Part shown: piece by piece, positions 27,871 to 36,767 of the stretch
Numbering within the stretch: the stretch's first letter is position 1
Layout: each line of letters opens with the position of its first letter
Assembly: GCF_000317555.1 (NCBI RefSeq)
Contig: NC_019745.1
Coordinates: forward strand, 434,001 to 498,000
Reading direction: 5' to 3'
DNA: 64,000 bases
Origin: Gloeocapsa sp. PCC 7428
Lineage (GTDB): Bacteria; Cyanobacteriota; Cyanobacteriia; Cyanobacteriales; Chroococcidiopsidaceae
The notes under the pieces: model-generated
Databases searched by the model: none
The model's input: the letters and a program-made list of their open reading frames with translations, nothing else
Told to the model about the DNA's origin: nothing
Position numbers and translations under genes: made by a program

Positions 27871-28230
27871 TTACTGACCATTTTTTGGCATCATCTGACG
27901 AATAGCATCTAATGGAGAACTACCACTATCTAGTTGTGATTGATTACGAGTAGAGCTTTCCTGTACTTCTGACTCTTCAGGACAAAATTCTAAAGTAATT
28001 CTTACTTTTCCCCGTTGCCAACTTTTAGCTCCAGGCTTCAGTAGTTTACAGTCTATTCCTTCAGTAAACCATTTTGCTTTCTCTTCTGTCCATCCACTAT
28101 GTCCTTTTATAATAGCCATTATTGCTGTAACAAATTCATTTATCGTAAAAGTACGATTATTGACTAAGATCTGTTCAGAATATACAGATACAACATCTTC
28201 ACGGTCTAAACAATTAAATTCTGGATTCAC
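27871..28230 (-). CDS. KGK-domain protein, second copy
   Basis: 119 residues, starting at GTG 28230, with AAGGAAAG directly upstream. The body resembles the cyanobacterial KGK domain: an N-terminal segment with EDVVSVYSEQILVNNRTFTI, then LLKPGAKSWQRGKVRITLEF (split by the landmark W-Q-x-G-K), then a low-complexity Ser/Gln tail. Function of this domain is unknown. It starts 18 bp after the other KGK gene, which itself follows the dynamin-like gene, so the three form one operon. It is a divergent paralogue of the other copy. Confidence 0.8.
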   Translation of the reverse strand: MNPEFNCLDREDVVSVYSEQILVNNRTFTINEFVTAIMAIIKGHSGWTEEKAKWFTEGIDCKLLKPGAKSWQRGKVRITLEFCPEESEVQESSTRNQSQLDSGSSPLDAIRQMMPKNGQ

Positions 28231-28248
28231 ACTTTCCTTTCTAAAAAA

Positions 28249-28650
28249 TTAGTTAATTTGCTTAATCTGTGCTCGAAGTTCGTCTAGCATTTGTTCATTA
28301 GAACTAGTTTGTTTATTATCTTTTGGCGATATTTCTTCTATTTCTAGTGTATCTGGACAAAATTCTAAAGCTACTTTGATTCTTAATGTTCCCTTTTGCC
28401 AACCTTTAGTACCAGGCACGAGAATTTCGCAGCTTTTCCCACTATCAATCCATTCATTATTTTTATCTAATGGTATCTGCCCTTTTCCATCCCGAACCAA
28501 CCTATTATAAAGTTCTTTTATTCCTATATCACGAAGAATTACATTCAAGAATGAAGCTAATTCTCCAATTTTAAATATTGAATGCGTGAAGGAAACTACA
28601 CTATCTTTATTTGCAAAATCGCTATCTAAAGTCTTAAATCGATTATTCAT
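28249..28650 (-). CDS. KGK-domain protein, first copy
   Basis: 133 residues. Same plan as the next gene: DSVVSFTHSIFKIGELASFL, then LVPGTKGWQKGTLRIKVALE, FCPDTLEIEEI and a polar tail. The KGK tripeptide reads KGT here, so only part of the motif is kept. There is no signal peptide or membrane segment. It begins 34 bp downstream of the dynamin-like GTPase gene. The shared arrangement suggests the KGK proteins serve the GTPase, perhaps as partners, but this is inference only. Confidence 0.8.
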   Translation of the reverse strand: MNNRFKTLDSDFANKDSVVSFTHSIFKIGELASFLNVILRDIGIKELYNRLVRDGKGQIPLDKNNEWIDSGKSCEILVPGTKGWQKGTLRIKVALEFCPDTLEIEEISPKDNKQTSSNEQMLDELRAQIKQIN

Positions 28651-28684
28651 ATTCTTTATTTTTATTCTGAAGTCATAAAATGTT

Positions 28685-31123
28685 TTAACTGTATATATTT
28701 TTAGTTGTCACTTTAAAAGCATTAAGAATAGCATCATTGTATTTGAGAATATTTTCTTCTATTTTAGGAAGCAAATGTTCATGTAGATGCATTGCTTGTA
28801 AACAGCTATTGATGTGTGAAATAGCTTGGTTATAACTGGTAATATTATTGTATATATCAGCTAACGACTGCTCATTTCTTCTGATCTTCTCCTCTACTTC
28901 TTGCTCTAAGGTTTGCTCTAAATAAGCACGGGCGTGAGTGTATTGCTGTAGAATTTCATCAGCTTGCTTATCTGCTGCTGGTATTAGGAGAGTTTTGATT
29001 GTATTGTTGATAGCCTGACGGAAACTTTTGCGAATTGTTGCGGAAACTTTGGGTTCAAAATCTAATTTTAATAACTGGCGGATTGCGGGTTCGGCTTCTA
29101 TCATGCTTTCGCAGTCGTAACCTTGCGATGTTTGCTGTAGGGTTTGGCGGAAGTGGTAGATTGAAAAAGTTCCTTCGTCGTAAAATCTGGGGCTTTCGCG
29201 CACAAAGCGATCGCACTCCACTCTTGCAGCACTAATTAAAGCTTGCTTGACATTTTTTTCTAATAGTTTTAATTGCTGTTCAATTCCGCTATCATTACCA
29301 AGAAGTCGATACAAATTGCGATAATAGTCTGACTTGCGGACTCGTTCAATTAAACGCTGAAAAAAGCTACTAACAACTTCTTGACACGATTCGACTAAAA
29401 TATCTTCAAGTTGATTTGCTAAGTAATACAGCGCCTCGACTAAAATAGCAATTAATGGTGCTGTTGCATTACGAGGATAAGTGAGTGTAGCGCGACTATA
29501 CGCATCTGCAACTGAAAATGTATCGAGTAATTCATCTAAACGGCGAATCATCCGCGCTTGGAGTTTGCGAAAATCGTCTTCAAAAGCTGTACAAGTATTC
29601 GTAACTACCGCATTAACTTCAGCTTCGATATGTATTGCGTATTCTTTACCAATTTGTTGTAATTGTTGGCTAAGAAGTTCGAGTTCCCGCGCTTTCATTG
29701 CATCAATTTCACGCGGTTGACTATCCAATTCGCGCTGCGCATCCATATAATGTTTCCGCAGACTGATACACAACGGCTGTAAATCGTTTGCTAAAGTGGC
29801 AAATAACTGCGGGCGTTTTTCTTCGGTAAGATACTGAGTAATTGCACTCCGAAATTCTTCAATACCACTATCTGTAATTAACTGCTCGATCAAGAGTGTA
29901 CCTTGTTCGGCTAAAATTCGGAGATAGTTTTCATTCGGCGTTTCATAGCTATTTACTGAAATGCGAAACTTACTTGGCGAAAGCTTACCCGAATTAGCAC
30001 AGTAGCGATTAAATTCATTAACAAATTGCGGTGTGTCTTCTTTACCCTCAACACCTTTGACACTTTCAGCAAAGATAGAGTCTAAACCAAAGCGATCGCC
30101 TTCACTGGTATGCTTGATCTGACTACCGTAAAAGCCAAGTAATCCACTTGTTTTGTAAACGCGGCGGGTATCTTGAAACTGCGAGATAACTAAATCGTCC
30201 AACCGTTGCCGTAGTTGCGTATTGTACCAAGTTTCATCAATGCGGTTGAAAACATAAAAAACGCGATCGCGGATTCCTGAATTACCCCGCATCGTTTCTA
30301 GTAACTCCGTTTCTTCCTTCGTCATATCGCCAGCAGCAGCGGGTTTGAGTACGCAGACAACTGCTGAAGTATCAGGATGTTCGATCTTGCGATACGTCAA
30401 TTCCGCATCCTTTTGTACTGGCGCATCGATTCCTGGGGTATCTATGAGAATATTGCCATCTTGCAAAAGCGGATGATGACAGTAATACTCGACACGCTTT
30501 AAAACTGCACTATTACTACCGCGACGCGCATAACTTGCAGCTTCCTTGAGATTAGCAAAATTAAACTGCTCCATCGAATACGTAGTATGATTCGTACTGT
30601 GGATGCGATCGCGATTTTCCTCAAAACCTTGTAGTAGTAAAATTAACGCCTTCGCTTGCTTAGCGCGTTCAGATTTACTCTCACCACCTTCGTGTTGAAT
30701 AATGAGTTCGCATCCTTGACGCAGCAAAGTAATGACTTCAGGCTCGTTTATTTTAACTTGTGCAGTTAAACCCAACCGCTGACACAACGCCTCAGCTTGT
30801 TCGCAAATTTCCGCTGCACTCAAAAAAGTCAGAATAACCTTTTCCGCTTCTGGTTCAGCATAAGCAATATAACACTCAGTCCCCGTAGCATGTCCTTCAG
30901 CACTATAAAGAAGTTCGCGTTCCAACAGTGCATTAATCAACATTGATTTACCAGCGCTAAACGCCCCAGCAAAGACAATCTCAAATGTTGGCGAAACAAC
31001 TTTGCGAAGCGAAGACTGTACCGAAGATGTATCTTGAGTACGCAGCGCTGGCTCTTGATGCAACAATTGTAATAGACTTTCAACCTGCGCTGACAAATTC
31101 TCACACTGCGGAAACTGAGACAT
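28685..31123 (-). CDS. Bacterial dynamin-like GTPase
   Basis: 812 residues. GTPase motifs: P-loop GAFSAGKS (53-60), switch-1 Thr in ATGTECYI, G3 DTPGIDAP and G4-like FNRIDETW (N-R-x-D, slightly divergent from the N/T-K-x-D norm). Dynamin family proteins of this kind (BDLP of Nostoc is the reference) assemble on membranes. The C-terminal half is alpha-helical with heptad stretches. A hydrophobic patch near PLIAILVEALYYLANQ could be a membrane-binding paddle. The large insert between G1 and G3 and the total length exceed those of Nostoc BDLP. First gene of a run with two KGK genes. Role: membrane remodelling or repair is inferred from the family. Confidence 0.88.
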   Translation of the reverse strand: MSQFPQCENLSAQVESLLQLLHQEPALRTQDTSSVQSSLRKVVSPTFEIVFAGAFSAGKSMLINALLERELLYSAEGHATGTECYIAYAEPEAEKVILTFLSAAEICEQAEALCQRLGLTAQVKINEPEVITLLRQGCELIIQHEGGESKSERAKQAKALILLLQGFEENRDRIHSTNHTTYSMEQFNFANLKEAASYARRGSNSAVLKRVEYYCHHPLLQDGNILIDTPGIDAPVQKDAELTYRKIEHPDTSAVVCVLKPAAAGDMTKEETELLETMRGNSGIRDRVFYVFNRIDETWYNTQLRQRLDDLVISQFQDTRRVYKTSGLLGFYGSQIKHTSEGDRFGLDSIFAESVKGVEGKEDTPQFVNEFNRYCANSGKLSPSKFRISVNSYETPNENYLRILAEQGTLLIEQLITDSGIEEFRSAITQYLTEEKRPQLFATLANDLQPLCISLRKHYMDAQRELDSQPREIDAMKARELELLSQQLQQIGKEYAIHIEAEVNAVVTNTCTAFEDDFRKLQARMIRRLDELLDTFSVADAYSRATLTYPRNATAPLIAILVEALYYLANQLEDILVESCQEVVSSFFQRLIERVRKSDYYRNLYRLLGNDSGIEQQLKLLEKNVKQALISAARVECDRFVRESPRFYDEGTFSIYHFRQTLQQTSQGYDCESMIEAEPAIRQLLKLDFEPKVSATIRKSFRQAINNTIKTLLIPAADKQADEILQQYTHARAYLEQTLEQEVEEKIRRNEQSLADIYNNITSYNQAISHINSCLQAMHLHEHLLPKIEENILKYNDAILNAFKVTTKNIYS

Positions 31124-31370
31124 ATAACTTAGTAGGTAAATAAGTAAAAATAAACGTAATATTGAGAGTGGTAATTGGTCATTGGTAATTGCAGAAAATA
31201 CCTCTTTCCTAGTTACTCGTTACCGATTACTCATTAACTGAACTAAACAAGCGTAGAAAAACTTTATTGCATTTATTTTATAAATTTCAGTCAAATATCA
31301 CGCTAGTAAAATCACCGAAACAATTTTTGTTCAAATTAAAGTAACTCAGTAAGATTACTAATTAAAACCA

Positions 31371-31769
31371 ATGCAAGTATTAGCATTAAGACTAAAACCA
31401 GATACAGATTTACGCCAAATTCTAAAGAATTTTGTTCTTCAAAAAAATATCAAAGCAGGTTTTATTTTGAGCGCAATAGGTAGCCTCAAACAAGCAACAA
31501 TTCGCTTCGCTAATCAAGAGAAAAGTACCGTATTAACCGATAAATTTGAAATACTTTCCCTCAACGGTACATTAACCACAAACGGCATTCATCTCCACAT
31601 TTGCATATCAGACAAACACGGAAAAACCATTGGTGGACATTTAGACAACGGTTGCATAATCTACACAACCGCAGAAATCGTTATCGGAACCACAAAAGAC
31701 TTCACCTTCACACGCACCCTTGATTCTCAAACAGGCTACAACGAACTAGAAATCCTCCCCCACCAATAA
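31371..31769 (+). CDS. PCC/DUF296-domain protein
   Basis: 132 residues, a single PPC/DUF296 domain. It starts MQVLALRLKPDTDLRQIL and contains AGFILSAIGSLKQATIRFA, LSLNGTLT, HLHICISD and GGHLDNGC, with the GG-H landmark of the family. In plants this domain occurs with AT-hooks; free-standing bacterial members have an unresolved role, sometimes described as DNA-binding. No AT-hook is present here. It is monocistronic, divergent from the dynamin gene. Confidence 0.87.
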   Translation: MQVLALRLKPDTDLRQILKNFVLQKNIKAGFILSAIGSLKQATIRFANQEKSTVLTDKFEILSLNGTLTTNGIHLHICISDKHGKTIGGHLDNGCIIYTTAEIVIGTTKDFTFTRTLDSQTGYNELEILPHQ

Positions 31770-31904
31770 ACCCTCCGTAACCTCTTCCTTCGTGTCCTAC
31801 TCTACGAGAAGCCGCCCTACGAGCGTCTATGTGCCTTAGTGGTAGCCTTAAGCCCTTCGGGTTCGCAGTCGCAGCCACCCAGCGCGCTGCTCACCGCTAT
31901 GCGT

Positions 31905-32861
31905 CTACGTATCGTCCAACTTATACCTAATTCCCACCCGCTGCAACATCTCAACATCCAAATTCTCAACTTTCCCCACCTCAGTATTTTGAAACAACAC
32001 TGTAAACGCCCCCGCGCCTAATTTACTTTGTGGGAACAATCGATAACAAGGAATACGAGAAAGACAAGATTGATACTCTACTAACTCAGGAATCTCTACC
32101 GCTTGAAACTGCGGAAACTTACTCAAAAACCACTCACACACTTGCTCATTTTCTTCAATCGAATACGTACAAGTCATATAAGTTAAATACCCTTGTGGTG
32201 CTACTAACTGTGCTGAATTAGCTAGAATTCGCTTTTGGCGATTCGCATTTTTATTAATTGTAGTAGGATGAAAGCATCCAGGGGCTTTACCGCCTTTTGC
32301 TAGTAAAGATTGACCTGTACAAGGAGCATCAACAATGACAAATTGACTTGAATTAGGAACGGATTCTGCTAAATAACTGGAATCTTTATTTAAAACTATT
32401 GAAGAATGAATCTGACAGCGTTTTAAATTAGAAATGAGCATTCCAATACGTTTGCTAATTGCTTCATTGCATACAAGTAATTGTGGTCGTAATGCCCGCC
32501 ACGCAAATACACTTTTACCACCTGGTGCAGCACACATATCCAATACAGTGTTTATAGGCGATCGCACTGCATATAAACTCATCGCTGCAAAGACTGAAGA
32601 AAAGTCTAAACAGTAATAATAACCTTCATCATGTAACGGATGTTGACCAGGTTTTTCGCCTAAAGATAAACGTTCAATAAAAGGTGGTTGCCAAGATATT
32701 GGTAACTCTACATTAAATGGAGATTTCTGATCTCGACACCAAAGAATACAAGGGTGAAATGGTTGGGGATGAATCAATGCATTAATAAATTTTTCTTGTT
32801 CTATTGTGTCATCAAACAAGCGACAACTTAATTTTATTAGTAAGTTTGAAGGTTTATCCAT
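31905..32861 (-). CDS. RsmB/NOP-family RNA (cytosine-5) methyltransferase
   Basis: 318 residues from ATG 32861; a TTG two codons upstream is an alternative. The SAM site is LDMCAAPGGKSVFA. The RNA-m5C family motifs are DAPCTGQSLLAKGGK (catalytic Cys in motif IV, PCTG) and MTCTYSIEENEQV (second Cys in motif VI, TCTYS). It would methylate C5 of cytosine in rRNA or tRNA. No N-terminal PUA or NusB-like domain is visible, so it is shorter than RsmB proper. It is convergent with the DUF296 gene. Confidence 0.9.
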   Translation of the reverse strand: MDKPSNLLIKLSCRLFDDTIEQEKFINALIHPQPFHPCILWCRDQKSPFNVELPISWQPPFIERLSLGEKPGQHPLHDEGYYYCLDFSSVFAAMSLYAVRSPINTVLDMCAAPGGKSVFAWRALRPQLLVCNEAISKRIGMLISNLKRCQIHSSIVLNKDSSYLAESVPNSSQFVIVDAPCTGQSLLAKGGKAPGCFHPTTINKNANRQKRILANSAQLVAPQGYLTYMTCTYSIEENEQVCEWFLSKFPQFQAVEIPELVEYQSCLSRIPCYRLFPQSKLGAGAFTVLFQNTEVGKVENLDVEMLQRVGIRYKLDDT

Positions 32862-33164
32862 TATCAAAATTTAAAATAAATGTAGCGTAGATGTCTCGAC
32901 TGCGCCCTGTTTGCAAAACCACAGACAAAACTGTCACACTACAAGCAATAGACTTAGAGTGCTAACTTCACAATAAATATATACTGAGAAATACTTATAA
33001 CTATGACACCAAGCTGCATCAATTTTATCAAATAATCTTAAGTAAATAGGTGTAATCAAGCATTACTTGCGGAAAACTGGAAGCGGAAAATGAAGTAACT
33101 TCTATTCTTCACACCCTTATTATCTATTACTAAAATATAAACTTATATACAGTAGGAGGCTGAC

Positions 33165-34607
33165 GTGACTTCGGATAAGTTTCGTCACCAGTTACGCCAT
33201 GAAGCCCAAATATGGCAAGCTGAGGGACTCATAGATGATTTGCAATACGAGCAGCTATCACAACGCTATCAATTTAACACGCTTGATAGCACAGCCCGTA
33301 ATAGTTTTATCGCCATTTTAGTTGGTTTGGGTAGTATTCTGATCGGTTTAGGAATTATTACCTTTGTAGCTGCAAATTGGCAAGAATTACCGCGACTTGG
33401 TAAAGTCACACTACTACTAAGTTTGTTTATCGGTGTTAATATTGCAGGCTTTTGGTTATGGAAACACCCTAAAGAATCGCGACAACGCCTAGGACATGGA
33501 TTGCTGCTTTTGGGGGCACTGATTCTGGGTGCAAATATGGGATTGATGGGGCAAATTTTTCACATCAATGCGCCATTTTATGAATTATTACTGGCTTGGG
33601 GAATTGGTGTGTTAGCAATGGCATACAGCCTGCGGTTAACTTCGTTGGGCGTGTTGTCAATTATATTGCTGTGGCTGGGATATTGGGGATATTGGGGAAG
33701 CGCGATCGCCCAAAGTTGGTCAACAGCTGCAATAACAGAAGTAACATGGTCGTCGCTCATCGGGCAACATATGCCGCTATTATCAGTAGTATTATTTATC
33801 CCGTTAGCTTATTGGTGTCGTTCTGGTTGGATTTTTGCGCTAGGTGCGATCGCCATTGTCACATCCTTAGAAGCAAATCTCCAAACTTTCGTGTGGGGAA
33901 CGTCTCAAAGCGGTTGGGTAACAAGTATTGCGTTTGCGCTACCAGCAGCTTTGTTATGGAGTTATGATGACTCACCCCTGGTGCATGGTAATTTTCTTAG
34001 ACTACATAGACACAGCGATCGCCATCTCAAATTTGGTTCATTTCAAGCGATCGCGCGTAACTTAGCCTTATTTACTCTGGGAGTCTTATTCATCTTTGCA
34101 GCCACAACCGCTTTTTGGGACTCTTTGGCGCAATCTACCGAGTATAATACTCCATCGCGACAAAACCAACTGCTGCTCATTGATGCAGTCGTCTTAGCTG
34201 GTATTGCAGTTTGGCAATGGATTAGTTTAATGACTTCGCAAAGCCGTCGCCGTCGTCAACAAAATATGACTACCATTGTTGTCGGTGTGTTTATCTGCAT
34301 TATTGCTTTAGTCACTTTTTGGCATATTGAGGTAGCGAACATTTCACCATACGCCACCTTTATCTTCAATGTCATGTTATTCCTCTTTGCAGCAGGGTTA
34401 ATTCGTACAGGATTAGCTAAAGGAGGAAGACGCGCCTTTTGGGGTGGAATGCTGCTATTAAGCTTACGGATTTTCTACGTATTTTTGCTATCTGCGACAG
34501 GATTACTCTTCAAATCCTTAGTGTTCATTTTATGTGGCATTGGTGTCATGGCTGTAGGGCTATGGTTTGAACGCCACATTCGCATTCACCATCCAGCAAA
34601 ATCATAG
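33165..34607 (+). CDS. DUF2157 polytopic membrane protein
   Basis: 480 residues, starting at GTG 33165, with AGGAGG 5-6 bp upstream. A soluble helical N-terminus (HEAQIWQAEGLIDDLQYEQL) is followed by about 11-13 membrane segments, the DUF2157 arrangement, with PRLGKVTLLLSL and GANMGLMGQIFHI as landmark blocks. Function is unknown; DUF2157 genes are often linked to a gene for a GDYXXLXY-domain protein, as here 17 bp downstream. They probably work together in the envelope. Confidence 0.85.
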   Translation: MTSDKFRHQLRHEAQIWQAEGLIDDLQYEQLSQRYQFNTLDSTARNSFIAILVGLGSILIGLGIITFVAANWQELPRLGKVTLLLSLFIGVNIAGFWLWKHPKESRQRLGHGLLLLGALILGANMGLMGQIFHINAPFYELLLAWGIGVLAMAYSLRLTSLGVLSIILLWLGYWGYWGSAIAQSWSTAAITEVTWSSLIGQHMPLLSVVLFIPLAYWCRSGWIFALGAIAIVTSLEANLQTFVWGTSQSGWVTSIAFALPAALLWSYDDSPLVHGNFLRLHRHSDRHLKFGSFQAIARNLALFTLGVLFIFAATTAFWDSLAQSTEYNTPSRQNQLLLIDAVVLAGIAVWQWISLMTSQSRRRRQQNMTTIVVGVFICIIALVTFWHIEVANISPYATFIFNVMLFLFAAGLIRTGLAKGGRRAFWGGMLLLSLRIFYVFLLSATGLLFKSLVFILCGIGVMAVGLWFERHIRIHHPAKS

Positions 34608-34624
34608 TTTTGAAAGGATTCAGT

Positions 34625-35272
34625 ATGACATCTCGTGTTAAGACAACACCTGAAGCGTTAAAGCCGCAAAAACTTCCGCAAATTCCATTTTGGCGGCTAT
34701 GGCTACCACTACTGTTTCAAACAGGAATTATTTTAGCTGCACCAGCGCAGCCGTTTTATACGCAACTTACCGGAAAAACCGCGATTCTGCAAACTGTCCC
34801 TGTCGATCCTTACGATCCATTACGAGGTTATTCGCAAACACTCAGCTATGATATTTCCCAAATTAACAACTTGCAGCGTCTTCCTGGTTGGCAAGAGTTA
34901 ACGCAACAGCATACTAGCGCGCCTTTGGTTCATGATGTACCCATAGGAACAAACCTTTATGTCACCCTCGAAGCGCCTACATCGAGTTCAACACCACCAA
35001 CCGCGTGGAAACCTGTACGCGTTAGTCGCGATCGCCCGCAAATCGCTGCAAATCAAGTTGCGATTAAAGGAAAGTTTACTGGAAACTCAGTTACTTACGG
35101 CTTAGAAACATATTATATGCCCGAAGCGCAGCGCGATGAAATCAATCAAAGCATTGCACAAGCCCAACGCAACCAACAACAGCGATCGCTTGTCGTCGAA
35201 GTGAAAGTTGATGCTCAAGGTCGTGCTGTACCGATGAGCTTTTGGGTAAATCAGCGTAATTATCGATTTTAA
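34625..35272 (+). CDS. GDYXXLXY-domain membrane protein
   Basis: 215 residues from ATG 34625, with AAAGGA 6 bp upstream; TTG 34610 is a less likely start. One membrane segment (FWRLWLPLLFQTGIILAA), then an extracytoplasmic part containing the domain landmark in the form VDPYDPLRGYSQTLSYDI. The family is recognised from the D-P-L-R-G-Y/L-Y pattern. It follows the DUF2157 gene after 17 bp and shares its transcript. No enzymatic motif is evident. Confidence 0.82.
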   Translation: MTSRVKTTPEALKPQKLPQIPFWRLWLPLLFQTGIILAAPAQPFYTQLTGKTAILQTVPVDPYDPLRGYSQTLSYDISQINNLQRLPGWQELTQQHTSAPLVHDVPIGTNLYVTLEAPTSSSTPPTAWKPVRVSRDRPQIAANQVAIKGKFTGNSVTYGLETYYMPEAQRDEINQSIAQAQRNQQQRSLVVEVKVDAQGRAVPMSFWVNQRNYRF

Positions 35273-35282
35273 CGTCAGTTTG

Positions 35283-35504
35283 ATGGAGTTATCAGAATTA
35301 GAAAAACAAATTATTGTTAATTCTTGGTCGTTTCTCACTGAGATGATCCTACAACCGACAATGCAGAGAGGAAATCATACAACATACTTTGTTCACACGC
35401 CGACAAATCAATTTGTTCTCAAAATCTACTCCACGACAACAGCAAATTCTCAAATTGAATACGAACACTCGTTACTCGTCTTTTTACAACAAGCGTTATT
35501 ATGA
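35283..35504 (+). pseudogene. N-terminal fragment of an aminoglycoside-phosphotransferase-like kinase
   Basis: 73 residues from ATG 35283. The sequence resembles the N-lobe of APH/homoserine-kinase-II-like proteins: the glycine-poor loop GNHTTYFV, then FVLKIYST, where Lys would be the ATP-binding residue, then EYEHSLLVFLQQALL, the alpha-C helix. It ends where the protein should continue for ~250 residues. The body (catalytic HxD and metal-binding DxD) is missing, so it is a truncated remnant. The break falls just before a double hairpin at 35538-35584. It starts 10 bp after the GDYXXLXY gene. Confidence 0.6.
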
Positions 35505-35537
35505 TTCGTGGCTATTACAAACACAGTCTAGATTCAT

Positions 35538-35584
35538 AACCCGCGCAGGCGGGTTTTGTCTGTGTCGTCGCGACTGGAAGTCGC
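35538..35584. repeat. Paired hairpins, REP-like, between the APH fragment and era
   Basis: Hairpin 1: AACCCGC (35538-35544) and GCGGGTT (35549-35555), then TTTG. Hairpin 2: GCGACT (35570-35575), GGA, AGTCGC (35579-35584). Both arms are perfect. It sits between convergent genes and could end transcription in either direction; the modular look suggests a dispersed palindromic repeat. Confidence 0.65.
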
Positions 35585-35604
35585 CCTTCGATTACAAATA
35601 CAAA

Positions 35605-36561
35605 TTATTCCTCCACCCGATAACCCAACTCAGACAACCGAAAACGCGATTGTCGCCATTTGGGTTGCACTTTCACGAATAATTCCAGATAAACTTTACC
35701 CGCGATTAACTTTTGCATTTGTTCTCGCGCCGCCGAACCGATCGCTTTCAGCATCGTACCGCCCTTGCCAATTAAAATACCTTTTTGCGAGTCGCGTTCC
35801 ACATGAATTGTCGCTAAAACGCGCGTAATTGTTGTATCTTCCTCAACGCGATCAATCGTCACAGCTACCGAGTGGGGAACTTCTTCGCGCGTGAGAAGCA
35901 AAATTTGTTCGCGAATTAATTCGCCCATAATAAACCGTTCAGGTTGATCGGTGACTAAATCGGGCGGATAGTAGTATGGTCCTGGTTCTAAATGCGTAAC
36001 AAGTAATTGTTGCAGCGTGTCTAACCCGTCGCCTGTCAGTGCAGAAAACTTGACAATTTGCCATTGATGAGGTGTTGCTAACTCTTCATAAGTACAATCG
36101 AGTTGCTGCGATGCTTGTTGATCGATTTTGTTGATGCCCAAAATCACAGGGTTTTCTGTGCGACTGAGAAGATCGACAATAAAGCGATCGCCGCCGCCTG
36201 CGGGTTGCGAACCATCGACGACAAATAAAATGACATCAACCGCATCAATTGCAATTTTGGCATTGCGAACTAAAACTTCGCCGAGTTGGTGGTGCGGTTT
36301 GTGAATTCCTGGCGTATCGACAAAAATGAGTTGTGCTTCCGGTGTGGTTAAGATTCCCTGCAAGCGATTTCGCGTAGTTTGCGCCACGGGCGAAGTAATG
36401 GCAATTTTTTGTCCCACGAGTTGATTCATCAATGTCGATTTACCAACATTCGGACGACCAACAATACCTATAAAACCCGATTTGTATCCAGTAGGCGCTT
36501 GCGGAATACTCCACGCTTCAGAAAAATTCAAACTATCAATATCACTCACTTTCGTAGTCAT
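35605..36561 (-). CDS. era: GTPase Era
   Basis: 318 residues. GTPase motifs: GRPNVGKST (G1), TTRNRLQGI (G2 region), DTPGIHKPHHQLGE (G3, Era-specific), NKID (G4). The C-terminal KH domain has GILIGKGGTMLKAIGSAAREQM, matching the RNA-binding loop. Era binds 16S rRNA near its 3' end during 30S assembly and links to growth control. Length is normal for cyanobacteria. It is the only gene of its transcript that can be seen. Confidence 0.97.
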   Translation of the reverse strand: MTTKVSDIDSLNFSEAWSIPQAPTGYKSGFIGIVGRPNVGKSTLMNQLVGQKIAITSPVAQTTRNRLQGILTTPEAQLIFVDTPGIHKPHHQLGEVLVRNAKIAIDAVDVILFVVDGSQPAGGGDRFIVDLLSRTENPVILGINKIDQQASQQLDCTYEELATPHQWQIVKFSALTGDGLDTLQQLLVTHLEPGPYYYPPDLVTDQPERFIMGELIREQILLLTREEVPHSVAVTIDRVEEDTTITRVLATIHVERDSQKGILIGKGGTMLKAIGSAAREQMQKLIAGKVYLELFVKVQPKWRQSRFRLSELGYRVEE

Positions 36562-36767
36562 CCTGAATTACATCAAAGAACTAAGTAAACTAAAAGCAAA
36601 TTGCTACAACTAGCCACTAACCATTAACCAATAACTACTATTTGCAAGTTTTAATATAGTTTCTTTGCCAAAAATCACAAATAATAAAGTCCTGCGGAAA
36701 TTTACAAAAAGTGTCTACCTAATCTAGTTTAATCATCTTCTAAAGAGGACTTTTAGCTTAAGTCAAC

